A DNA stretch of 61,390 nucleotides from Actinacidiphila oryziradicis (GTDB lineage Bacteria > Actinomycetota > Actinomycetes > Streptomycetales > Streptomycetaceae). The DNA lies in NCBI RefSeq assembly GCF_005047355.1, contig NZ_SUMC01000048.1, positions 1 through 61,390 of the forward strand, read 5' to 3'. The translations under genes were made by a program, and so were the position numbers. The notes beneath the pieces are model-generated. The model was given only the letters and a program-made list of their open reading frames with translations, did no database searches and was not told the origin of the DNA. Positions 26,688-36,468 of this stretch are shown here, piece by piece (position 1 is the first letter of the stretch; the number at the start of each line of letters is the position of its first letter).

Positions 26688-29503
26688 CCCAGGCCACCAG
26701 CGGTACCGCTGTCCCCGAGATCGACCAGCGCGCCGTCGAAGCCCTCCTGTGGACCGCCCTCCCGCACGCCAAGGGCTGCCGCCTGGTGCTGGTTAGCGGC
26801 CGCTACCGCGAAGGCGCCCCGGCGGAGTTCACCACCCGCCTCGCCCAAGATCGGGCGGCGGACGGTGAGCCGCAGCAGCGCCGGATTCATGTCAGCCACC
26901 AGTCCTCGGTGCTGGGCATCGTGGACGCCTGGCAGAACCATCTCGCCCGGCACGCCGACGCCGCCGGCGGTGGCGACGTCCTCGTGGTCACCACGGACGC
27001 TCCCGATACCCGCCCGATGCCGCTGGACCTGCGCGGGGAGGCCATCGGCCGCTCCCTGCTCACCGTGGACCGCGTTGAGATCGTCAAGCAGCGGTTCGGC
27101 GCGGTGGACGTCGACCCTCGCATCCGCCGCGAACCCTGGCTCGCCGACGCGCTGCTCGCCGCTGAGCCTGCCGGCGGCTGGCTCCCCGTGGGCTCCGTGT
27201 TGACCCTGGATGCCGCCATGCACGCCCTGGTCCATGCCCGGATCGGCCTGGGCGACGGCGTGTCCACCGACGCGGTGCCACTGGACGTGGAGGCCTTGCT
27301 CACCTGGTCCCGCACCCCCGGTGGCCCGGCCCGTTTCACCGAGCTGCAGATGGAGGAGCGAGCGGGGCTGACGGGCTGGCTGGAGCGGGCGGTCGGTGAC
27401 TCCGCGCCGCTGCTGCTGGCCCTGGCGCAGGCCGGGCGCGGCGGCGACGCGATGGCGCTGGGCGTCGTGGCCGCCGTCCTCACCGGGCCGCGGGCCACCC
27501 CGGACGCGGCCCTGGCCGTTGGAGCGCTGTTCGGCTCCGTCCCCTTCCGCCCCGACGAGCTGCGCCACTACACCCGCGCCGTGGAGGGCGTCCTCGCCCG
27601 CTGGATCACCCAGGCCACGGCAGGTGGGCCGCGCAGCGCCGAGGCGCGCACCGGTGTCCTTCAGGTTTTGGAGCAGGCCGACGGCCTGGCCGATCGGGCG
27701 GGTCTGCGTGAGGCCCTGGCCGACAGCGTCTTTCTTCCCTCCGGCTTCCGCGCCCGGCTGCGGGCACTGGCTGCCACTCTCACGCCGCGGCCCGGCCAGC
27801 GGGCCGTGGCGGCTGCCGAGGCGGCCTTGCACCAGCTGCGGGGCCATCACCTGGCCGATCTGCTCTTCCCCGAGCAGGTGCAGCTCGCCGAGATGGCCGT
27901 GCGCCTGCAACGCTGGCTGACCACCGGCCAGGCCGGCATCGCGGCCGGCTCCGGCGCGGTCAACGCCGCCGTCCACGCCCACCTCGGCGACTGGGGCTGG
28001 GCCGACCGCGCCCTGAACCGGCTGTGGGCCGGGGACGGCGCCGCCGACCCGCACGTCAACGAGGCCTACCGCATCGTCCACGACGCCGCCCGGGCCCGCC
28101 GTGACCACCTGGACCGCGACTTCGCCCAGGCCCTGGCCACCTGGACGCAGCACGCCACCAGCACCGCACCTGAGGGGGCGCTGCTCGTGGAGGACGTGCT
28201 GCGGCGCATCGCCGTGCCGCTCGCCGCGCAGCGGCCCCCGCTGATCCTGCTCCTGGACGGCATGAGCAGCGCGGTCGCCGCCCAGCTCGGCGAGGAACTG
28301 GGCGCCCCGCGCTGGACCGAGGCCGCACCCGAGCCGGGCCGGCGGGCCGCCGCCGTCGCCGCGATACCCTCGGTCACCACCGTCAGCCGCGCCACCCTCC
28401 TCACCGGCGCCCTGGTGAGGGGCGGTCAGAGTGTGGAGAAGGACGGCTTCGCCGCTTTTTGGCGGAAGCGGCGGCACGAGGCGGTGCTGTTCCACAAGGC
28501 GGAGCTGCCCGGCCCGGCCGGACACCGCCTCGCCCCCGAGGTCATCGCAGCCATCGCCGGGGACGGCGTGGTCGGCGTGGTCCTCAACACCATCGACGAC
28601 GCTCTCGACCACGGCCAGGAAAGCTCCAGAGGCCACTGGACGGCCAGCAGCGTGCGCTACCTGTCCGAGCTGCTGGACGCAGCCCGCGGCCAGGGCCGCC
28701 CGGTGGTGCTGGTCGCCGACCACGGCCACGTCCTGGACCGCACCCTGGAGGGGCCGCTGCCCGCGCAGGGCGTGGAGTCCGCCCGCTGGCGCATCGGCCG
28801 ACCGGGGGAGCAGAGCGGGGAGGACGAGATCCAGCTGGCCGGCCCGCGCGTGCTGGAGGGCGGCGGCACGCTCACCGCGCTGTGGCGCGAGGACCAGCGC
28901 TACACCCCCCGCAAAGCCGGCTACCACGGCGGCGCGGCCCTGGCCGAGATGACCGTCCCGGTCCTGGTGCTGCTGCCCTCGGCCGAGATCCTGCCGCCCG
29001 GCTGGTCGGTGCTGTCCCCGGAGGCCGTCACCCCGCCGTGGTGGCACGACGCGTCCCGCACCGGCGCGAACGCCGCCGCGGTCCCCCCTGCCAAGACCCC
29101 CACGAACAAGAAGAAGACCAAACCGGCAGCCGACGACCTGCTGTTCCAGGTCCCCGGGGCAGCCCCCGCACCGGCCTCGCCCCTGACCCTCGGCGCGAAG
29201 GTCGTGGACACCGGCGTCTACGCGGCACAAAAGCAGTTCGTCCGCAAGGGCCCCGAGAAGAAGGCCGTCGCCGCCGTCATCGACCACCTCGCCGAAGCAG
29301 ACGGTACGCTCTCGCTCGCCGCCGTCAGCGCAGCCGCCGCCTCCTCCGGCGGCCGCGCCCCGCGCAACGCGGAATTCTTCGTCGCGGCCCTGCAGCGACT
29401 GCTCAACGTCGAGGGCTACCCCGTCCTCGGCCTCATCGACGCCGGCGCCCGCGTCAGACTCGACATCGCACTACTGAAAGACCAGTTCGGAGTGACAGCG
29501 TAG
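26684..29503 (+). CDS. pglZ: PglZ, BREX alkaline-phosphatase-superfamily protein
   Basis: The 939-residue product has the PglZ core: ILLLDGMSSAVAAQL (metal-binding Asp near 525), VLVADHGHVLDR (Asp and His near 679-681) and YHGGAALAEMTVPVLVLLP, which are the alkaline-phosphatase-fold landmarks of this family and the hallmark of every BREX system. N-terminal helical domains and a C-terminal winged-helix-like segment complete it. It has been proposed to act as a phosphodiesterase or to regulate other Pgl proteins. It starts inside the stop of pglY (ATGA) and its TAG is followed directly by the brxD ATG. Confidence 0.95.
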   Translation: MTQATSGTAVPEIDQRAVEALLWTALPHAKGCRLVLVSGRYREGAPAEFTTRLAQDRAADGEPQQRRIHVSHQSSVLGIVDAWQNHLARHADAAGGGDVLVVTTDAPDTRPMPLDLRGEAIGRSLLTVDRVEIVKQRFGAVDVDPRIRREPWLADALLAAEPAGGWLPVGSVLTLDAAMHALVHARIGLGDGVSTDAVPLDVEALLTWSRTPGGPARFTELQMEERAGLTGWLERAVGDSAPLLLALAQAGRGGDAMALGVVAAVLTGPRATPDAALAVGALFGSVPFRPDELRHYTRAVEGVLARWITQATAGGPRSAEARTGVLQVLEQADGLADRAGLREALADSVFLPSGFRARLRALAATLTPRPGQRAVAAAEAALHQLRGHHLADLLFPEQVQLAEMAVRLQRWLTTGQAGIAAGSGAVNAAVHAHLGDWGWADRALNRLWAGDGAADPHVNEAYRIVHDAARARRDHLDRDFAQALATWTQHATSTAPEGALLVEDVLRRIAVPLAAQRPPLILLLDGMSSAVAAQLGEELGAPRWTEAAPEPGRRAAAVAAIPSVTTVSRATLLTGALVRGGQSVEKDGFAAFWRKRRHEAVLFHKAELPGPAGHRLAPEVIAAIAGDGVVGVVLNTIDDALDHGQESSRGHWTASSVRYLSELLDAARGQGRPVVLVADHGHVLDRTLEGPLPAQGVESARWRIGRPGEQSGEDEIQLAGPRVLEGGGTLTALWREDQRYTPRKAGYHGGAALAEMTVPVLVLLPSAEILPPGWSVLSPEAVTPPWWHDASRTGANAAAVPPAKTPTNKKKTKPAADDLLFQVPGAAPAPASPLTLGAKVVDTGVYAAQKQFVRKGPEKKAVAAVIDHLAEADGTLSLAAVSAAAASSGGRAPRNAEFFVAALQRLLNVEGYPVLGLIDAGARVRLDIALLKDQFGVTA

Positions 29504-30835
29504 ATGAGCACGGTCTCTGCAGTCAGCGCAGCCCGCCGCCGCGAAGTCGTGGACGCGCTGCGGCGCGGCACCGTACCGCACTCGGGCCTGGACCTGTTCG
29601 CCGTCGGCCTGGACCGCTTCTCCGCCGCCCTGGACGACGACCTGGCCACCGCCGCCCGCGGCGGCGCCGCCTTCCACGCCATCCGCGGCGAGTACGGCTC
29701 CGGCAAAACCTTCTTCGCCCGCTGGCTCGCCGAACGCGCCAAACGAGCCGGACTGGCCACCGCCGAAATCCAGATCTCCGAGACCGAGACACCCCTGCAC
29801 AAACTGGAGACCCTCTACCGCCGCCTCACCGAACGCCTCACCACCGCCACCCACCCCCCCAGCGCACTGCGCGCCGTCATCGACTCCTGGTTCTTCACCC
29901 TCGAAGAAGAAGTCCTCGACGCAGGCCAAACCGACCAGGACGACGCCGAAGCGCTCGCCACCGCCGTGGACACCCTCATGGAACAGCGCCTCGCCGACGT
30001 CGCCCGCACCACCCCCGCCTTCGCCGCCGCCCTGCGCGGCTACCACCGCGCGCACGCCGCAGGCGACGCACCCACCGCCGAAGCACTCATCGCCTGGCTC
30101 GGCGGCCAAAAGTCCGTCGCCGCAGCCGCCCGCCGCTCCGCCGGAGTGCGCGGCGACCTGGACCACTTCGCCGCCCTCGGCTTCCTGCAGGGCCTGCTGG
30201 CAGTCCTCCGCGACTGCGGCCAGCCAGGACTGCTCATAGTCCTGGACGAAATCGAAACCCTGCAACGGGTGCGCGGCGACGTCCGAGAAAAGGGCCTCAA
30301 CGCGCTGCGGCAACTCCTGGACGAGATCGACGCCGGACGCTTCCCCGGCCTGTTCCTCGTCATCACCGGCACCCCCGCCTTCTTCGACGGCCAGCAAGGC
30401 GTCCAGCGACTGCCCCCGCTCGCGCAGCGCCTGGCGACTGACTTCTCCACCGACCCGCGCTTCGACTCACCGCGCGCCGTGCAGCTGCGCCTGGCCGGCT
30501 TCGACCTGGCCCGACTCGGCGAGCTCGGCCGCAACATCCGCGACCTCTACGCCGGCCAGGCCACCCACCCCGAGCGGATCGCCCGCGCCGTGGACGACCA
30601 GTACCTCGCCCAGCTCGCCACCGCCGTCACCGGCGGACTCGGCGGCAACGTCGGCGTCGCACCCCGGCTGTTCCTGCGCAAGCTCGTGGCCGACGTCCTG
30701 GACCGCGTCGATGAGTTCGAGGACTTCGACCCGCGCAAGCACTACGCCCTCACCGTCTCATCCGCCGAGCTCAGCGACGTCGAACGCAACGCCGCCGCAT
30801 CCAGCGCCGACGACATCGACCTGGACCTGACGTGA
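29504..30835 (+). CDS. brxD: BrxD, BREX ATP-binding protein
   Basis: This 443-residue P-loop ATPase has Walker A RGEYGSGKTFF near residue 63 and Walker B LLIVLDEIETL near 245-255. It belongs to the family with DUF2791-like ATPases that accompanies a helicase in BREX type 2 and in other defence sets. It begins at the base following the pglZ stop and ends overlapping brxHI (GTGA), so it is part of the same message. It presumably works with BrxHI on DNA; its exact role is not established. Confidence 0.93.
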   Translation: MSTVSAVSAARRREVVDALRRGTVPHSGLDLFAVGLDRFSAALDDDLATAARGGAAFHAIRGEYGSGKTFFARWLAERAKRAGLATAEIQISETETPLHKLETLYRRLTERLTTATHPPSALRAVIDSWFFTLEEEVLDAGQTDQDDAEALATAVDTLMEQRLADVARTTPAFAAALRGYHRAHAAGDAPTAEALIAWLGGQKSVAAAARRSAGVRGDLDHFAALGFLQGLLAVLRDCGQPGLLIVLDEIETLQRVRGDVREKGLNALRQLLDEIDAGRFPGLFLVITGTPAFFDGQQGVQRLPPLAQRLATDFSTDPRFDSPRAVQLRLAGFDLARLGELGRNIRDLYAGQATHPERIARAVDDQYLAQLATAVTGGLGGNVGVAPRLFLRKLVADVLDRVDEFEDFDPRKHYALTVSSAELSDVERNAAASSADDIDLDLT

Positions 30836-32985
30836 GCGACACCGTCTCGGAGGACCCGCTGGAGCGACTGGACACCGTACTGCTGCACCACATCGTCAAC
30901 ACCCTCGGCTGGAAGACGCTCCGCCCGCTCCAGCAGGAGGCCATCGACCCGCTGCTGTCCGGAACCGACACCGTGCTGCTCGCCCCCACCGCGGCCGGCA
31001 AGACCGAAGCCGCCGCGTTTCCCCTGCTGTCCAAGATGGCCGCCGAGCACTGGACGGGCACATCCGTGCTCTACGTGTGCCCCCTCAAAGCTCTCCTGAA
31101 CAACCTGCTGCCCCGTCTGGAGACCTACACCTCCTGGCTCGGGCGCACCGCCGCACTGTGGCACGGCGACATCTCCCAGCCCCAACGCAAAGCCATCCTG
31201 CGCCGGCGCCCGGACGTCCTGCTGACCACGCCCGAGTCGCTGGAATCCATGCTGGTGAGCGTCAACGTCGACCACCATGCGTTCTTCGGCGGCCTGCGCG
31301 CCATCGTCGTGGACGAAGTCCACGCCTTCGCCGGCGACGACCGCGGCTGGCACCTCCTGGCCGTCCTGGAACGCCTGCAGCGCGTCGCCGGACGCCCCCT
31401 GCAGCGCATCGGACTGTCCGCAACCGTCGGCAACCCCGAGGAACTCCTGCACTGGCTGCAGGGATCAGCCGCCGGAACGCGCCCCGCACGCGTCATCGCC
31501 CCGCACCTACGCAAACCCGCCCACACGCCCCCAGGCGCCGCCTCGGCACCGCCGCCCGGCGATGTACAACTGGACTACGTCGGCTCACTCAGCAACGCCG
31601 CCACCGTCATCGCCGCCCTCCACCGAGGCGAAAAACGCCTGGTCTTCTGCGAATCCCGACGCCACGTCGAGGAACTCGGCGAGACCCTGCGCGCCAAAGG
31701 CATCACCACCTTCCTCTCCCACGCCTCCCTGTCCGTGGACGAGCGCCGCCGCGCAGAGCAAGCCTTCGCCGACGCCCGCGACTGCGTCATCGTCTCCACC
31801 AGCACCCTCGAACTCGGCATCGACGTCGGAGACCTCGACCGCGTCATCCAAATCGACGCACCCCACACCGTCGCATCCTTCCTCCAACGCATCGGACGCA
31901 CCGGACGACGACCCAACTCCACCCGCAACTGCCTCTTCCTCACCCTGGACGACGGCGGCCTGCTCTCCGCCGCCGCCCTGCTGCTCCAGTGGTCAAGAGG
32001 CTGGGTCGAACCCGTCCTCCCCCCACCCGAACCACGTCACATCGCCGCCCAGCAGATCCTCGCCCTGTGCCTGCAAGAACACCGCATCGGCGACAACCTC
32101 TGGCACGAGTGGTGGGGCGGCCTCGGCCCGTTCGGCCCAGCAGCCGCACCCATCGTGCGCCACCTGGTCCGCGAGGGCTACCTCGACCAGGACGGCGGAA
32201 TGCTGTTCATCGGCCCCGAGGCCGAACGCCGCTTCGGACACCGGCACTTCATGAACCTCACAGCCGTCTTCACCGCCGCCCCCGAGTTCACCGTCCTCAA
32301 CGGCCGCACCGAAATCGGCAGGACCGACCCCACCCTCCTCACCGAGCAATGCGCCGGACCGCGACGCCTGCTGCTCGCCGGACGCAGCTGGCAGGTCACC
32401 TACATCGACTGGCACCGCAAACGCTGCTTCGTGGAACCCGTCGACGGCGGCGGCAAGGCCAAGTGGAACAGCGGCGGACTGCCCATGGCCTCCTTCGACC
32501 TGGCCCGGGCCGCCCGCGAGGTCCTCCTCGGCCAGACCCCGCCGGTCGCCCTCACCAAGCGCGCGGAAGGCGCCCTGGCACAGCTGCGCGAGGAGAGCGC
32601 AGAGACCGTCCACCCCGGCGGCAACCTGATCATCCGCGACGGTGCAGGCAAGGACCTGCAGTGGTGGACCTGGGCCGGCCACCGCACCAACCTCACCCTG
32701 GCCGCCACCCTCGCCGGCATCGCCGACCCCCTCCAGCGCGGCGACGATCTGTACGTGCGGCTGCGCTCGGACCTCACTGCGCAGATGTGGAAGGAGGCCA
32801 CGGTGGACGCCGCCGACCGTCTCTGCCTCCCCGAGGTCGACCCCCGCGCCCTGAACGGCCTCAAATTCAGCGCCGCCCTGCCACAACGCCTCGCCGAGGC
32901 GACCCTCGCCGCCCGCCTCGCCGACCTCGATCACGCTGCCCAGGTCCTCACCGAACCGGCCCGCTTCGTCGACTTCCGGGCCTGA
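30832..32985 (+). CDS. brxHI: BrxHI, BREX Lhr-like DEAD/DEAH helicase
   Basis: The 717-residue superfamily 2 helicase has motif I APTAAGKTE (near 50-58), motif II VDEVH (near 160), motif III GLSATVGNP, and motif VI QRIGRTGR (near 351), followed by an Lhr-type C-terminal region. This is the helicase that defines type 2 BREX. The GTG start overlaps the brxD stop. It is the last gene of the operon; after 32985 there is no obvious perfect hairpin. Confidence 0.94.
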   Translation: MSDTVSEDPLERLDTVLLHHIVNTLGWKTLRPLQQEAIDPLLSGTDTVLLAPTAAGKTEAAAFPLLSKMAAEHWTGTSVLYVCPLKALLNNLLPRLETYTSWLGRTAALWHGDISQPQRKAILRRRPDVLLTTPESLESMLVSVNVDHHAFFGGLRAIVVDEVHAFAGDDRGWHLLAVLERLQRVAGRPLQRIGLSATVGNPEELLHWLQGSAAGTRPARVIAPHLRKPAHTPPGAASAPPPGDVQLDYVGSLSNAATVIAALHRGEKRLVFCESRRHVEELGETLRAKGITTFLSHASLSVDERRRAEQAFADARDCVIVSTSTLELGIDVGDLDRVIQIDAPHTVASFLQRIGRTGRRPNSTRNCLFLTLDDGGLLSAAALLLQWSRGWVEPVLPPPEPRHIAAQQILALCLQEHRIGDNLWHEWWGGLGPFGPAAAPIVRHLVREGYLDQDGGMLFIGPEAERRFGHRHFMNLTAVFTAAPEFTVLNGRTEIGRTDPTLLTEQCAGPRRLLLAGRSWQVTYIDWHRKRCFVEPVDGGGKAKWNSGGLPMASFDLARAAREVLLGQTPPVALTKRAEGALAQLREESAETVHPGGNLIIRDGAGKDLQWWTWAGHRTNLTLAATLAGIADPLQRGDDLYVRLRSDLTAQMWKEATVDAADRLCLPEVDPRALNGLKFSAALPQRLAEATLAARLADLDHAAQVLTEPARFVDFRA

Positions 32986-33188
32986 TCCTCGCCTTGGCGG
33001 AACACGCGGTTCGCGATCTCTTGCCGACCGTCGAGCACTTCGCGTAGGAGGCGGCTCACTCACGGACCACCGCTTTACAAGTTCGATCCGGGGCGCATGC
33101 CCACCTGGGACGAGCCTGTCCAGCGGGAGGCTGGCCGCCATCGTCCGTCTGTCGCCGTGGCTGTCCGTCATCCTGTCAGCCATCCAGG
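32986..33188. other. Intergenic after BREX, no feature seen
   Basis: About 200 bases between the brxHI stop and a small gene on the other strand. I see no clear terminator, ORF or RNA. Confidence 0.4.
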
Positions 33189-33404
33189 TCAGCGCGCGAA
33201 GAGATCGGGATAGGGACAGGACTCCAACGCCTCCCAAGGCCGGTCGGCCCACTGCCACCACAGATGCGACGCCGCACACCGCCAGAGGGACCGGCACGTG
33301 CGTTTGCGGTCGTCCTCCCGCCGACCGAGCACGAGCCCGCCGGAGGTCAACGCCGTGCCGCACACCGGACACTCGGGCACGGGTTCAGTGGACATGCCAC
33401 TCAC
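33189..33404 (-). CDS. Small zinc-ribbon-like protein, unknown function
   Basis: A 71-residue frame with a CPVCG motif near the N-terminus, a later pair of Cys (CRSLWRC) and a Trp-rich end (HLWWQWADRPWEALESCPYPDLFA). The two Cys pairs suggest a zinc ribbon. A GTG at 33404 follows GAGG by four bases; an ATG three codons on is the alternative. It is an orphan after the BREX operon, in the opposite direction. I do not recognise a family. Confidence 0.6.
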   Translation of the reverse strand: MSGMSTEPVPECPVCGTALTSGGLVLGRREDDRKRTCRSLWRCAASHLWWQWADRPWEALESCPYPDLFAR

Positions 33405-33792
33405 GGTACCTCGGGCCCCGTCCCTGACCCCCCCGATGCGAACTACGGGCGGGGCGCAGGTCTGCCCGGCTGGTCAGCCGTGTTGCTGAGGTCGATGACG
33501 GTCGGCTGCGGTCGCGGTGGTTGCTGTGCTCCGCTGCGGTACGGCAGTCGTCTGGGCGGCGTGAGGAGCCTGTGATTCAGTTCGCCGTGGCTGCCTGCCA
33601 TGCCTCTGGTGCACCTCCTCCATCTGCCACCATTCCAGAGCCACCCCGTGATCGAGAAGTCGACGGACCTTGGTGAGGCCTCCGGAGGAATGCCACTGCC
33701 CTGCGCACGCGTCTTGGTTCCCGCTGCCCACGTGGGACCTTCTCCGTCCTGCCCCGGCTGATGATGACCAGCAGCGCAGACGGAAGTCTTGA
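33405..33792. other. Intergenic, no convincing gene
   Basis: About 390 bases, with short frames on both strands that lack coding character. It may hold the promoter of the small gene on its left and remains of a decayed gene. Confidence 0.4.
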
Positions 33793-34071
33793 TCACGGAG
33801 TGGGACAGCCATCCTCCTCGCACAGCGGATTTCCCGAGGCGGGATCCACGCGCCAATAGGTCTCGGTGTGCAGCTTGAACAACCGGTGATCCGTATTGCG
33901 ACCGGTGTGCTGCATCGCCCACTCCTGAGGCACACGGCCGTCGTTGTCCACGGGCTCCGACTCCTCATGACACGTCATGCACTCGATGGTGAAGATCGCA
34001 TCCGGCGAGCCCTCACCCGTTTCCCCGTGGAACCTCCATGGAGCCCGCTTGATCACCGACCGCACCGTCAT
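33793..34071 (-). CDS. DUF7848-like small protein
   Basis: The 92-residue product starts MTVRSVIKRAPWRF and has the pattern of a small streptomycete family: TIECMTCHEESEP, then WAMQHTGRNTDHRLFKLHTETYWRV and a C-terminal CEEDGC. The Cys and His residues could bind zinc. It shares four bases (ATGA) with the stop of the gene at 34068-34346 and so is the second gene of a two-gene message. Such pairs sit beside XRE/TPR regulators in Streptomyces chromosomes; the job is unknown. Confidence 0.75.
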   Translation of the reverse strand: MTVRSVIKRAPWRFHGETGEGSPDAIFTIECMTCHEESEPVDNDGRVPQEWAMQHTGRNTDHRLFKLHTETYWRVDPASGNPLCEEDGCPTP

Positions 34072-34346
34072 AGGACTTCCCCTCGGCTCCTGGCATTGGC
34101 GCCGGCCACGCGCGCGCTGAGCGATTCCTTGTCGCTCGCAGGGCGGAGGTCAGCCAGGACCGCGACCCACTCACGCCCGCCGCCAATTGGTCTGAGCCAC
34201 ACGCGCGTTTCCGTCCGTCCCATGACCCGCCCGACACGGTTGCGCTTGGCGTCCACCGAGACAGCGCCCACCGCTGGGGAGTACGGGGTTCCCTTAGGCT
34301 CACCCTCCGCATTTGCACCCGGCGCCACCGCGTCGCCCATGACCAT
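34068..34346 (-). CDS. Conserved small protein upstream of the DUF7848-like gene
   Basis: A 92-residue protein whose central part (DAKRNRVGRVMG, VWLRPIGGGREWVAVLADLRPA) and end (LSARVAGANARSRGEVL) match a small streptomycete family with an SH3-like beta-barrel look. It is divergent from the regulator at 34536 and precedes the DUF7848-like gene with a four-base overlap, so both are probably controlled from the 34347-34535 region. No function is known to me. Confidence 0.7.
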   Translation of the reverse strand: MVMGDAVAPGANAEGEPKGTPYSPAVGAVSVDAKRNRVGRVMGRTETRVWLRPIGGGREWVAVLADLRPASDKESLSARVAGANARSRGEVL

Positions 34347-34535
34347 CCCCCCGAGACCTCTTGCTTTCCCTTGGCCCTAGACATGATGGGGCCAAAGAAC
34401 GTCCTGAAGAAGGTCGCTCAAGGGACTGAAATAGGACTTCTGGAGGACCTAAAAGGGCTACCATCGGGACAGGGGTCCCCAAAGCGGTCCTTTGAAGCTA
34501 CCGTGGGCCGGAGTGATCAGGACCCACCAGGAGCT

Positions 34536-35828
34536 GTGAGGAAGTCAGTGGCCAGGCCCGTAGGGAACGCTCGACTCAAGGCAGCCCGCCAGGCAGCGGG
34601 ATATGCGTCCCAGGAAGCGTTGGCGGAGGCGATCCGCCATGCGGCACCGCAGCTCGGCATCAGGTCGTTGCAGATCAGCGTGCGTCAGGTGCGTCGATGG
34701 GAGTCGGCGAATCCACCCTGGCCGCAGCCGGACTTTCAGCGGGTACTGACTCACCTACTGGGCCAGCCCATGGAAGACCTCGGCTTCACCGCGCCTTGGG
34801 GAAGGGCGAGCTCGCAGCAGGAAGGCCCCGGTCGGCGAACCACTACATCGGCAGCAGCGCCCGCAATCGGGCCGGCCGCCGGGCCCCTGCCCATCACCGG
34901 AAACGCCACGCAACCAGCCTCCGTGGGTGCCGTTTTCGCTGCGGTCACCGCCGCCCACCGACGGCTCTACTGGTCCGTCCAGCCCTCCCAGCTTCATGCC
35001 ACCGTGGTAGAACACACCCGCTTGGGAACAGCCCTGATCGGGGAGACGACCGGCCGTTGCCGGACGACGCTCGCCGCCGCTCTCGCCGAGTCCTACCTAC
35101 TGGCCGGGCGCATCGACTTCTTCGACCTCCAGCAGCCCGGGGCCGCAGGCAACGCTTTCGTCCGTGCCCTCCAGGCCGCCGGGGAAGCCGATGACGCCCT
35201 ACTCGGCGCGGCGATCCTGGCCCACACCGCCTTCATTCCGGGTTGGGCCGGACGCAAGGAGGATGCCGAGGAACGGATGTCGGCCGCCCGTGCATACGCC
35301 CGCCGGGGGAACGCGCCTGCGATGATGCTGGCGTGGCTCGACGCCGTCGAGGCCGAGTGCATGACCCGTTGCGGCGACACCCGCGCGGCACTTCGCCTGA
35401 TCTCCCACGCCGAGGACGTGCTTGCCGAAGGCCCCGACGAGCCGTGCCCGGTGTGGATGGACTGGTTCACCCCGATCCGCCTCGCCGCATTCAAGGGAAA
35501 CACGCAACTCGCCGCCGGGCACATCGCCCAGGCCCGCGAAACGCTGCGCGAAGTACTGGACCACCTGCCCGCCGGCGACGGCAAACAGCGCACGGTCATC
35601 CTTGGCGACTTGGCCGCCGTTGAGGCTGCGGACGACAAGCCGGAGGCAGCCTGCCATTGGGCGGGCGAAGCGCTCGACCAGCTCCGGGTCACGTGGTACG
35701 CAGCAGGCATGGACCGCATCCGCGATGTCCGCAAGCGGCTGCACCCCTGGCGGAACGAACCATGGGTCCGTGACCTGGACGACCAAATGTACGGGTGGGG
35801 GACGACCGTCAGTGCTCTCCAGCGTTGA
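34536..35828 (+). CDS. XRE-type helix-turn-helix regulator with TPR-like C-terminus
   Basis: The 430-residue protein has an N-terminal XRE domain (about residues 10-80: ARLKAARQAAGYASQEALAEAI, then VRRWESANP) followed by Ala-rich helical hairpins of TPR type (LAESYLLAGRIDFFDLQ, ARETLREVLDHLPAGD) to the end. GTG 34536 and GTG 34548 are both possible starts; the latter has GAGGAA four bases upstream. The frame is open back to 34371 but without a ribosome site. It is divergent from the DUF7848-like pair, which it may regulate, and its 3' end overlaps the convergent HAD gene by 20 bases. Confidence 0.8.
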   Translation: MRKSVARPVGNARLKAARQAAGYASQEALAEAIRHAAPQLGIRSLQISVRQVRRWESANPPWPQPDFQRVLTHLLGQPMEDLGFTAPWGRASSQQEGPGRRTTTSAAAPAIGPAAGPLPITGNATQPASVGAVFAAVTAAHRRLYWSVQPSQLHATVVEHTRLGTALIGETTGRCRTTLAAALAESYLLAGRIDFFDLQQPGAAGNAFVRALQAAGEADDALLGAAILAHTAFIPGWAGRKEDAEERMSAARAYARRGNAPAMMLAWLDAVEAECMTRCGDTRAALRLISHAEDVLAEGPDEPCPVWMDWFTPIRLAAFKGNTQLAAGHIAQARETLREVLDHLPAGDGKQRTVILGDLAAVEAADDKPEAACHWAGEALDQLRVTWYAAGMDRIRDVRKRLHPWRNEPWVRDLDDQMYGWGTTVSALQR

Positions 35829-36468
35829 GTTCGGCGACCCGGCCCGGAAGCTCGGCAAGGCTGTGCAGCCGCAAGGTCGCGACAGTGACGGCCTCCGGGT
35901 CGTCCCACTGGATCGTGGCCCACGGTCCGCGCCGGATCAGCGCCGTCGCCATGCCCACCTTGGCCGCCGGCCGGATGTCGTTGTCCAGCCGGTCACCCAC
36001 ATACAGGATCTCCTCCGCCGCGCACGGAGCGGCATCTGCCACGTGGGAGAAGAACGCCGGGTCCGGTTTGGAGACGCCCCAATCATCGGACGTGGCGATG
36101 AAGTCGGCCGGAAGATCGAGCGAGCGCAGAATGCCGCCGGCCCGCATCGTCTGATTGCCCGCGATGCCCACCCATAGACCAGCGTCGCGCAACGCCCTGA
36201 GCGACGGACGCACATCGCAATACAGGTCGCCGTCGTCGAAGTGCTCCGGCTGTCCGGCCTGGGCCCGCTTCTCCCGCTCCTCGTAGAGGTCGAAGCCGGG
36301 GCGGAAGACCTGGAATGTCTCGCGGTAGTCCCGGCCCTGAGCGATCACGGCCCCGAACATCGCCGCGAACGTGTGCCGGGGCACCCCCAGCCAGTCCGCC
36401 CAGGTGCCATACTCCCGGGTCTCGTTCACCAGGCACTCACCGACGTCAAACACCACAGCTCGGATCAT
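35809..36468 (-). CDS. HAD-superfamily hydrolase
   Basis: The 219-residue protein has HAD motif I in VVFDVGECLV (nucleophile Asp8, second acidic residue replaced as in the FDVGE subgroup), motif II IAGNQT, Lys of motif III in SKPDPAFF and motif IV GDRLDND. It is a cytoplasmic phosphatase or dehalogenase-like enzyme of unknown substrate. The ATG at 36468 (MIRAVVFD) gives the usual family start. It converges with the regulator gene, overlapping by 20 bases. Confidence 0.85.
   Translation of the reverse strand: MIRAVVFDVGECLVNETREYGTWADWLGVPRHTFAAMFGAVIAQGRDYRETFQVFRPGFDLYEEREKRAQAGQPEHFDDGDLYCDVRPSLRALRDAGLWVGIAGNQTMRAGGILRSLDLPADFIATSDDWGVSKPDPAFFSHVADAAPCAAEEILYVGDRLDNDIRPAAKVGMATALIRRGPWATIQWDDPEAVTVATLRLHSLAELPGRVAELNAGEH

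Noticed and set aside
26618..29287. 889-codon minus-strand frame opposite pglZ
   Set aside because: Shadow of pglZ for the same reasons.
33443..33968. Overlapping minus-strand frames of about 160 codons
   Set aside because: They overlap the DUF7848-like gene in other frames and lack protein-like composition and start signals.
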